Source of the DNA: Maratus speciosus
Taxonomy: Eukaryota > Arthropoda > Arachnida > Araneae > Salticidae
Assembly (NCBI GenBank): GCA_963932465.1
Contig: OZ010791.1
Location: 319,854,283 to 319,918,282, forward strand
Length of the DNA: 64,000 nt
Direction: 5' to 3'
The notes under the pieces were generated by a model that made no database searches, had not been told where the DNA came from, and saw only the letters and a list, made by a program, of their open reading frames with translations. Positions within the stretch are counted from its first letter, which is position 1. Each line of letters begins with the position of its first letter. A program made the translations under genes and the position numbers. Positions 55,801 through 64,000 of the stretch are shown here, one piece after another.

Positions 55801-57555
55801 AACCTTTATTAAATTATTATTAAACTGTAATTTTTTACTGTAATGTTCTTTCATGGTAAGAATGTGATAACCCCTACAAAATATAGAAATTATAATCTCA
55901 TTAAAATTTCACCGATTCAATCATATAGTAATAATGTCTGTTGATTAATGCTATTCTCAAAAGTTTGCTAGAGTGTCATCTTCATATATGGATAATACCA
56001 AACATTAAAATGTTCAATATTAACACCTATTTTTGACATCATATTTATATTCTCATCTAAATTTCATCGTATGATACCCAAAAGAAATTAATTTGTTTAA
56101 TTTGTTTAGCAAATATGCAGATTTATAAATTGGAATTTTAGACGATAAATTATTGTTTAATCGTTGTAAACCATATTGAAATGCGGTTATTATTTTAAAG
56201 CATAACTAAAAAGTCGTTTGTGGAATGAACTATAATTTTGAATTTCTATATTTAAAAATTCTTGAAATTGATTTTTATTAAACAATTCAAAGGTTGCGGT
56301 TCATATTTATTTGTAAAGTTAATTTCGAAATTAAATAAATTGTAAAAATATTATTATTTTTTAAATAACATCATCGGTAACATACGTTTTCAACAGAAAG
56401 ATATCAATCTGTAGAAGTTTTATATATGCGAACGCAACTATACAGTTCACTCCGACAAGCAGTCTTTTGAGGTATGCTTCAGAAAATATCCGCATTGTAA
56501 TATGTTTTGCGGGAACTTAAAATGAATTCTGGAGCTTGGAAGAGAAAGGACGAATTCAAAAAATTGATTTTTTGTCTTCTGATTTTTCCGCGTAAGATAG
56601 ATGTCGGCAACAGTAGGTAAGTAGTTTTGCCCTGGTTAACCCTTAATATTCTCACAGTGCCGAGCTAAAGTGAGTAGTACCCTATTCTATAATACTACTT
56701 GCAAAACTTTGAGCTTGATTTTCCAACACCCCAATTTCGAGATTCGTCCTTTCTATTCCAAGGTCATAAATTAAACTTTAGCTCTTCCAAACTTGCACAT
56801 TTCTTAACTCTCTCATGCACAAATTATTTTTTATTATTTTTCATTATTCACAAAAAATCTTTTTTTGTGATAAATGAGAACCCATTTTAAAATAATATTA
56901 TTATTGCGCTGCATGCCAGCTATTATTTGTCCACAAATTAGATCTCCATAAATGAATGCTGAAAAGCTTTTTGCTTTATAGGACAATACTTTCCTCATAT
57001 GAGATCCGTATGAATGAGAGGATTTAAACTACTTGACCGAACGAATTCCCGTTTGATATCTCAAATAATTAAGACATATAGGACCCAGAAATCGGATTTT
57101 AAATTGTAGGTTAGGATAGTCTGTTGTTCATGTGGTCTTAGTTTTAGTTCAGCAAATAAACCGGAGGTTGGGGATCCTATAGGGGCTCTGTTTGTTTATA
57201 GTAATTTCCATTGAAAACGAAAACGTTGTTATTGGCAATTAAATTTAAGCTTTGTTTGAAAGTAATTTTATGTTGACGTCACACATTGGGCTATTGTTTA
57301 TATTATTTTTAATTTTCTAATACCTGTGTATTTATTGAGGGTTGTCATGATTTTATATCGAATATTGCATGTATAATATTTTATAGTAAGATCGCCGGTG
57401 AACTTTTTTATATGTGTTAATTGGTCTTAATATTTTAAAACCTTTCATATTGTGTACACCTATTTTAATAGTAAATAAATAATGAATCATTAAATACTCT
57501 TATGATACTCATCAGCGTACACATAAATAAAAACTATATTAAAACACATTAAAAT
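52871..57555. other. AT-rich sequence, no gene seen
   Basis: Nearly 4.7 kb without a recognisable gene, RNA or bounded transposon. A short inverted repeat joins 56530-56556 and 56735-56765 (GAGCTTGGAAGAGAAAGGAC and an inverted near copy). Confidence 0.5.
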
Positions 57556-58560
57556 TTATCCCAACGTTTCATGCTCTTTCTAATGAGCCATAAGCAGGGG
57601 AGAGGGTTCTTGACCTCCACAAAGCAAAGTTACAAACAACACGGTCACTTTCACAACATCAAACTGAAAACATTTCAATAACTGATCATTAAACATGAAA
57701 ATCAATATTGCATCCGATATGGCGCCATCTGTTGGTAGGTATAACACTATTATCAGAAACTAGAGAAAACCGAAATTAACATTACAAATGTACTTCTTTT
57801 AAAATATATAACCAAACATTAGAAATCTGAAATGAGATATTGTTATTGCATACTTCGTTTTTTACTGAGACTAATTTCTAAGGATTCACGTGTAAGGGCT
57901 TTAAGAGGGTTGGAATATTTAGAAATAATTTTACATCATCAAAATGAACTGCCTTTACACCGTCTTTAAATGCTAATCTAGATAAAGCTGTAGCCTGTCG
58001 ATTAAATTTTAAATCTCTTTTATGTTAATTCTTTCAAACAGGCATCGTTTTGTCATTCCAATATATGAAGTTAATAGACCAGTATTGAGTTGCATAGGGA
58101 TTTTGTAAATACCAGGAAGAAATAAAACTAGTAGAGGATCTTGCGTTTTGGTAATAGCTGTAAACAGATTTTTTGAGGGGGAGGCAACAAGAAGAATTCT
58201 GAATATATTAAAAATTCTCCTTAATATTTCAAACATTGCTGGAATATAAGAAATTTTTCTATAAATAGGACGAGTTAACTGAGCACTTTGGGGATATCTA
58301 TTGAACTTCTCGATTAATTTATGGATAACCTGTGGGTTATATCCCCGATCCATCCCAATCATGTCAATATGGTTCAGCTCATCTTCTAAAAATTCATCCG
58401 ATCAAACAATATGTGCCCTCTTAATAAAAGAATTAAACGCAGGCATTTTATAACTACGTGGGGTTGAATCAGTAACAGGAATAAGGTTATCTATTTTCAT
58501 TGATTTTCTGAAAACTTTTCTTTTAAGCGAAGAACCTGATTTTATAACTAAAAACATCAT
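57556..58560 (-). mobile_element. Penelope-like element, 3' part
   Basis: On the minus strand a GIY-YIG-type endonuclease remnant (58362-58009) is followed, about 400 bp on, by a degenerate hammerhead-like motif (57594-57556). Both are usual parts of Penelope-like retroelements. The reverse transcriptase is not present. A minus-strand copy of sequence upstream of the GIY-YIG region (about 58490-58560) is repeated in inverse at 58690-58760. Confidence 0.6.
58009..58362 (-). pseudogene. Penelope-like GIY-YIG domain fragment
   Basis: A 117-residue frame. It contains the connector region YNPQVIHKLIEKFNR and, further on, GIYKIPMQL ... SYIGMTKRCLFERI. The pair G-I-Y-K-I-P and Y-I-G-x-T-K-R-x-L is the hallmark of the Penelope GIY-YIG nuclease, in which relatives usually have K-I-P-C and T-R-L. 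Here the Cys after K-I-P is Met, and the domain is cut short after ERINIKEI. It starts at an internal Met and lacks the reverse transcriptase, so it is a relic. Confidence 0.7.
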
Positions 58561-58689
58561 TCATTTGTTTTTGTAGTATCGGAAGAATGAGGGCCAGCTT
58601 TAGTAGAAGTTTTTGGGAAATTATATCACCTCGATGACAGTATTAAATTTACCATGGCAAATGAAGTCAATAACACCCTCCCATTTGGA

Positions 58690-58763
58690 TGTTTTGGTTA
58701 TAAAATCAGGTTCTTCGCTTAAAAGAAACATTTTCAGAAAATCAATGAAAATAGATAGCTTTA
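58690..58763 (+). repeat. Inverted fragment of the Penelope-like element
   Basis: The words TTATAAAATCAGGTTCTTCG, CTTAAAAGAAA and TTCAGAAAATCAATGAAAAT match, in inverse, the region 58491-58557. The fragment is cut at 58764 by the start of a TA-flanked element. Confidence 0.75.
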
Positions 58764-59920
58764 CAGCCATTCAGTGTAACTTTGAACCATGGGGTGTAAC
58801 TTTGCACCACCTCCTATTTTTCAATATTTTTGACCACAAAAGACTAAATAAACTCCAGAACAGAGCTCTGTTATCAAGGTTCTAAACTGGGATTTCTACT
58901 CTTTATTTTAGAAAATAAATTAGCAGCATTATGCCCTATTAATTACATCATCTAACCATTTTCGTGAAGTGCTGTTTTCAAGCTAATTTTGAATGCTGTT
59001 TTGAAATAGTTGCAATCCAATTAAATTTTCATAGTAAGTAACAATATACTCATTTATCAAACATATTATTGTCTAAATGCTGTTAATGTGATAATATTTT
59101 GTGATTATTTATTTATTAATGATTAATAAAATGTAAAATAAGAAGACACTAATATTTTATCACATTTTCAGGGTAACTTTGAGCCGGCTCAAAGTTATAC
59201 TGATGTATGTAATTTACTGATTATAGGTGCTACTCTCAAAAATTCCCGATATTTGCACGTATATTTTATATAAATGCCGAAAGTGAACATTAGATATAAC
59301 ATACAAATAGTTTCATAAATATGTGTAAAATACATACAATTCATTTAAAGGCGTTTTTCGGGGCGGAGCTACTCAAATTTGACATTTCATACATTCGCCA
59401 TTTTTTATTCTTGTTTGAATAATACTAGTACTAGTATGTATCACTGTAACTATGGATATATTATTGAGATAAAAGATTGAAAATAGTTTTCGACTGCATT
59501 TTTATGTTTTATATGAACAATAAACAGGTTTGCTTTATTTCCAAATTCTTCCACTTTTCTTATGCTGATATTTGTTGTAATATCATAAATTATACAAATC
59601 TTGTGATGTGTGGAAATGTAAATTCGGAGTCTAACAAGTATCTGAAAACATTTTTGGGGGTTTAAAGTTGTCCTGACTATAATACTTTTTTTTAGAATGA
59701 ATTATTTTAGATAATATTTATCATATGGTGCAAAGTGAACCAGGCTAAAAATTCATTTTTTATTGCTTTTTTCATTATTATTCCTTAATTTTTGATAGTC
59801 AAAAAATAATTTAGGATCATTTCTTCTCTTTTATGCCCCTAATTGCAACAATATTCTTAAAATAAGAGTATGGCATATGAAAATAGAGAAAATGCGGATC
59901 AAAGTTACCCTGAATGACTG
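58764..59920. mobile_element. TA-flanked element with reiterated GTAACTTTGA motif
   Basis: The left end CAGCCATTCAGTGTAACTTT and the inverted right end (CAGTCATTCAGGGTAACTTT on the other strand) match at 18 of 20 positions. TA lies on both sides (58762-58763, 59921-59922). The word GTAACTTTG recurs at 58796 and at 59173 (there followed by an inverted partial copy, CAAAGTTAT, at 59192-59200), besides the two ends. No transposase is visible. Ends starting CAG after a TA fit the Tc1/mariner superfamily. Confidence 0.72.
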
Positions 59921-59922
59921 TA

Positions 59923-60419
59923 CTTAATAGTCTTTAAAATAATTCTTATCTAGTTTAATTTTTGAAAAAAGTACTGCACAGAGTTGCCTTAAAATACTTT
60001 TTAACAATGAGTCTAGTTTAAACAATTTACTTTATTCAAAAATTTAATGACACTTTGGTATTTCTATTTTTTCTAGGTTTTGCATTCAAATAAAAATTCC
60101 TTATGGGCTTTCCAAAAAAAAAAAAAAATTCAAAATCAGTTTTAGAGCTTTATGTGCTTTTTTGAAGTCTTTTAAATATTATGTAGAATTTCTTTTGAGA
60201 ACGAGTATTTTTATCAACTGTTACTAAATAATTTGCAGAAATCTGTACTTGAAAATTCTATAAATCTTCACGTTAAAACGTGTAAAAAGTAAATCTGCGT
60301 AAACAAAATCCTACGTTAAATAAATAAAATTTATGTTCTCGGTAAAGTTACTACGATTCACGGATAAAAGAGAGCGTGTGTTATAACAGAGTCTTGCCGA
60401 TAACTGATTTTTCCTCAAG
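59923..60419. other. No gene seen
   Basis: AT-rich spacer. If the exon at 60420 is real this would be intron. Confidence 0.45.
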
Positions 60420-60494
60420 AGTGTCCCTTGCCATCCTTAATAGCAGCCTTTTCTGTGACGATTCTCCTTATGACAGTGTTCTATGTGCATACAG
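60420..60494 (+). CDS. Candidate host exon encoding a membrane segment
   Basis: Preceded by a pyrimidine-rich TTTTTCCTCAAG acceptor-like site and followed by CAG-GTAAAC (donor GT at 60495-60496). In the third frame it reads CPLPSLIAAFSVTILLMTVF, then YVHT, a 24-residue segment with a clear hydrophobic core of about 17 residues. That would suit a signal anchor or transmembrane helix. The local base composition is less AT-rich than its flanks. A second frame (starting V-S-L-A-I-L-N) is also open. No neighbouring exon was found in the window, so the call is tentative. Confidence 0.3.
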
Positions 60495-60499
60495 GTAAA

Positions 60500-62634
60500 C
60501 TGTTTTACATCTAAAAAGCTTAGAAATATCACGGAGAAGATTATAAACAAAATATCTAGAAAAATACTTTATATTTTGTTAAATAAATAAACTCTTATGA
60601 TTATTAATAACTCAGAAAAAAATAAAATGTTCCTGATGCAACGCAACTATAAATTGACTGAACCATGAATTATTTATAACTTTAAAATTGAGTTTACAAT
60701 ACCTTGGACTTGACCATCAAATCGGGTGAAAGGAAGTCAGAATTATCAAATTGCAATGCGTTTACTTCTTGTCAAGGTTCGAAGCGCATCTAAAGGTGTG
60801 TAAGTAATTTATTGTATGTGTTTAAACATGATCTATTCATTTGAAACCTGAATAATGATTTTTTTGAATTATAATGAGTATTTAAAAAATAATTTAATGA
60901 TTTATTTTCACGTTTTGATGTTTTGAAAAAGATACTTTGAACTTTTCATAATGTCGTAGAACATACAACAATTGAAAACATAAAAACGTCTAACAAAAAA
61001 TTTGACTATGAAATCGATTTAAAATTCGAAGTTAAGAATATCCAAATTTCAAGAATATCCAAATCACATTTTACGATATATATATCGCCTTGTTTTATAG
61101 CCCACTCTCACCATTTAGGGGTGTATTTCGATCCAAACTGCTTATTTTCTGATTCATTTTAAAATTCATTTTTGCTCTCAAACGCATCAAACTTGGAAAT
61201 TCTCTTATTTAGAAACTATATAATGTGCCGTGCTTCTTAATGTTTTGATAAATGCAGAAAATACTGTAAAAAAACGCTGTCAAAGTTGGCGTTTTGAACC
61301 GAATTTTCCGAAGCGGGCGATCTGGGAATGAAAAAAATGGTCATACTGAGAAAATAATTGTTTAAAAATCAAATTCTAATTAATTGAGCTGAAAATGAAA
61401 TCACACGTCATGTTAAACATGTCTTCAGAAATCACCCCAGCAAATTTCATGCTTTTACTTTTAAAAATGAGTCTGAAAATGTCTCAGAAAATTTCGAGCT
61501 GTTGGGGGTGGAAAAATATTTTTTCGAATACACCCTTAGCTTAATTTGTAAATCATGAATGCTTAAACTGTACATATGCATAAAAATTCCTCTTCATTCA
61601 CTTGATTTAGTAGCATTCAAGTGTCATTGTCATATATCAATGGGAATTCCATCAAGAATTTTTAAAAATGCATATTTAGCTTAAAAGAACTAAATATTTA
61701 ATGTTCAAATAACAAATGAGGCAAAATATATCTTAAAACAGGGTGGATTTTAAATTACTACCTTCAAACTGTTTGAAATTTTAGAAATATTTCCATAGTG
61801 TTGAAAAGTTTTATTTATCTTTATCGATACTGCAATTGCAAACGAGTTTAATATTTATCGATATTCGAATTCGTAAACACCAATGTTCTAAGATAAACAT
61901 TCTTATGTTTCTTTTCTTCTTCTACTTGGAATAATTTATAAGTTTGCTCAATAGCGCGAAGTTTTCTTTCATCTTTAAAATGTTCCTCCAGGTTGAAAAA
62001 AATCTCATAAATGCATGTATTTTAAAGAGAATAATTTATGCAATTTCTATGAAGCACTTCTACTTTTAAATAAATTAGTCCATACTTTTGTAAACTGACA
62101 GTGGATAGATGAGAAGTCTGCACACATCAATCAAATGTTTAGGTGAAATTTAGATAACTAGATTTCTTTATTCATAAATATCGTTTCATAACTTTAATTG
62201 TATTTATTTTAGGAACAATTTTATTGCCTGTATGTTTCAGTTTCGATGGCAACTGAAAATGAAAAATAGTTCTTAAAATTATATTTTATTACATCAGAAT
62301 GACGTTCGGAAATGTTCGAGCGCTATTTCACTTATTAATGTTCTTTTGACATTATTTTTGTTTTAACATAGTCATTAAAAAGTGCATATTCAAATAATTT
62401 TGACATACTTTCATTACTTTTCTTTGCTTATGTTTAAAAATATGTAACAGAATGTTTAATAAAATATTCTCGAGCTTTAAATATAATAATGTATTATTTG
62501 ATAAATAAAATGATGTAATAATTGACCTGTATCTGCGGTAGCTAATAAAGTTTACATAGAGTAATTAAAAAATACTAGATTAATTTTAACACAATTATTC
62601 TAATGGTAAATAAATCGCATGAGATGTAAATGTC
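60500..62634. other. No gene seen
   Basis: AT-rich. Nothing recognised; possibly intronic. Confidence 0.45.
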
Positions 62635-62872
62635 CATCTGCGTGAAAAATGTCCGGACCAGTATTCGAACCAAGGATCTCTTGGCTGAAGCCGCCAATGG
62701 TCTACCATCTGATATACCAGAGCATTTGGTATAATCACGAATGTTAGCTGGGTGAACCCAGCCACCAGATTCATCTGAGATAGCTTAGATGGCTGAGCAT
62801 TGGCGGTATCACCCAGGAGATACCTGGTTCGAATCCTAGTCCTTACATTTTTCGTCCAGTTGGAAATTTACA
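62635..62872. repeat. Third SINE family: two tRNA-like heads in inverse orientation
   Basis: A minus-strand head (about 62650-62730) contains the inverted B-box GTATTCGAACC. A plus-strand head (about 62778-62848) contains A-box-like TAGCTTAGATGGCTGAGC and B-box GGTTCGAATCC. Both are followed by ACATTTTTC and a GTCC(A)GTTGG-like or GTGAAAAATG word. The heads pair over the GCCAATG/CATTGGC region. Confidence 0.65.
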
Positions 62873-63190
62873 ACTCATAAAATTAAAAAAAAAATTATAT
62901 ATTCCCCAACGACGATCAGCTGTCTCTAACTGTCAAAATGCTTAAACTTACCTATTAAACACAGTTTTTACTTTATGTTTATTATTTTTATCTATTTTGC
63001 TACTTAAATGTGAAAAATACGCCGTTATTGACGAAGTTTTTAAAATGTTTTTGAAATGTATTGCACAAAATTTATAAGCTTCTAATAGCGCTGTTACATA
63101 CATCGTCTTTGTTAGTATTTCGTTATTAAACTACAGAATATAAACTTAGGAAGTTTTTTATAAAAAAAAGTCTGTATCTTCCGTATTTAT
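62873..63190. other. No gene seen
   Basis: Short AT-rich spacer before the Tc-like element. Confidence 0.5.
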
Positions 63191-63192
63191 TA

Positions 63193-64000
63193 CAGTGCGT
63201 GTCAATGGTTTAAGCACAATAATTTTTTTAAAATAAAACTTTAAATATTAACTTGATTCAAATACTTGTCTTGTATATGTTAATAATAGCAGTTTTAAAA
63301 CCCTATTCAATAAAAGTATCTTTTAAATTTTATTTAAAACCATGGAGTTTAAGACTAGAACAAAAATAACAATGTCAAAGACTAAAGCACAAAATCGTTT
63401 TTAATCAAATTTTACAAACTGGTGTAAGCAGTTGCGCACGAAAACAATTTCTGGGTGTATAAAAAGCAGTCAGTTGTTGCTTTTGAGTTAGTACAAAATG
63501 CCTTAGTTGAAAGAATTGTCATAGGAAAAGGTGATTAATATCTGGAGTTTGAGAGCAAAACATAAGTCTGTTTCTGAAATTGCAAATGCATTAAAAAGAT
63601 CAAAATGAGGTATTCATCATGTTTTGGCTCGTGGTAATCATTTCAAACAAAACTTCCGTTCAGGAAGGTTGCGGGTGACACCTTTCTGGGAAGACCGCCG
63701 CATCAGAAACTTAGCTTCAACTAGTAATTATTCTCTTTCGCAAATAAAACATGCAGTTGGAAAACAAATTTCGAAAACAACTGCTCATAGAAGAGTTTTA
63801 GAATAGGAATACAAAAAAAAAAACCGTAAAATGGCTCGATTACCATGTCTGAAGCGACACCATAAAGAAGGTAGATTACAATGGGCCAAAGAACATATGC
63901 CATTTGGTGATAAGTGGCTGAATGTCATATTCAGGGATGAAAAAAAATAGAACCTCGATGGCTCTAATGGGTTTATGTGGCATGATCTCCACAAAGAACG
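63193..64000 (+). mobile_element. Tc3-like DNA transposon, left part (continues off window)
   Basis: The left end CAGTGCGTGTCAATGGTTTA follows a TA (63191-63192), the usual Tc1/mariner start. The transposase relic is on the plus strand. The right end lies beyond the window. Confidence 0.75.
63498..64000 (+). pseudogene. Tc3-like transposase, N-terminal part with in-frame stops
   Basis: A single frame is maintained from Met 63498 to the window end but is interrupted by stops at about 63504, 63522, 63606, 63804 and 63948. Visible features are the first helix-turn-helix (KHKSVSEIANALKRSK), the basic linker GRLRVTPFWEDRRIRNLA, the second helix-turn-helix (SLSQIKHAVGKQISKTTAHR), and PCLKRHHKEGRLQWAKEHMP leading to F-R-D-E-K-K with the first catalytic Asp. 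The Trp expected after this Asp-Glu-Lys-Lys is now TAG. The frame ends mid-gene. It has no frameshifts, only substitutions, in the part seen. Confidence 0.8.

Noticed and set aside
56522..56615. Short Met-initiated frame ending at AG-GTAAGT, a possible first coding exon
   Set aside because: Part of it is repeated in inverse at 56735-56765, which points to a repeat rather than an exon, and no partner exon is visible.

Overview
This window reads as AT-rich, repeat-dense eukaryotic DNA with no complete host gene. The transposon set (mariner DD34D, Tc3-like and other Tc1/mariner-superfamily transposases, pogo/Tigger-type ends, TTAA-flanked elements, a Ty1/copia retrotransposon, a non-LTR LINE with C-terminal RNase H, a Penelope-like element with a GIY-YIG domain, and tRNA-headed SINEs) fits an arthropod. 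A chelicerate such as a spider is my best guess, but that is inference from repeat style and no host coding sequence confirms it.

Layout. 1-5.8 kb: a TTA-flanked foldback MITE carrying a nested pogo-type MITE, then a decayed Tigger-like element interrupted by tRNA-headed SINEs, two of them in an almost closed palindrome. 7.2-8.8 kb: a TA-flanked element whose terminal motif recurs inside it, with a transposase C-terminal fragment. 10.1-10.8 kb: a long near-perfect palindrome and an unusual run of hairpins. 11.3-13.1 kb: an IS630/Tc1-mariner-superfamily element with long inverted repeats and a dead transposase. 13.1-15.1 kb: an array of tRNA-derived SINE units in both orientations. 15.7-17.6 kb: a TTAA-flanked palindromic element into which a nearly complete mariner has inserted. 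25.7-26.8 kb: two different TTAA elements abut and share one TTAA. 27.2-31.8 kb: a minus-strand copia element whose integrase region is split by a TTAA MITE of the same family. 31.9-32.5 kb: a 606-bp foldback MITE. 33.2-34.05 kb and 42.2-43.3 kb: related ~170-bp tandem arrays. 35.4-39.0 kb: three nested layers (outer palindromic MITE, TA element with reiterated ends, inner ~330-bp tandem array with short inverted termini). 39.8-41.7 kb: an hAT-like MITE with an internal palindrome, and Tigger-type ends. 44-52.9 kb: a fairly young I/R1-type LINE with intact ORF1 and an ORF2 broken by two frameshifts and one stop. 57.5-58.8 kb: Penelope-like sequence in inverted orientation. 58.8-59.9 kb: a third TA element with reiterated ends. 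60.4 kb: one candidate host exon encoding a membrane segment. 62.6-64 kb: another SINE pair and a Tc3-like pseudogene running off the window.

The genes do not form a pathway. The content is layered transposon history, and most boundaries can be set from inverted ends plus matching target-site duplications. The most interesting signals are structural: three unrelated TA-flanked families share an internally repeated terminus; two families of tandem array are closed by AGGT...ACCT inverted ends; the copia gag-pol frame is restored when one MITE and its TTAA duplicate are discounted; and hairpin clusters occur outside any recognised element. No database search was possible, so all family names rest on motifs seen by eye.
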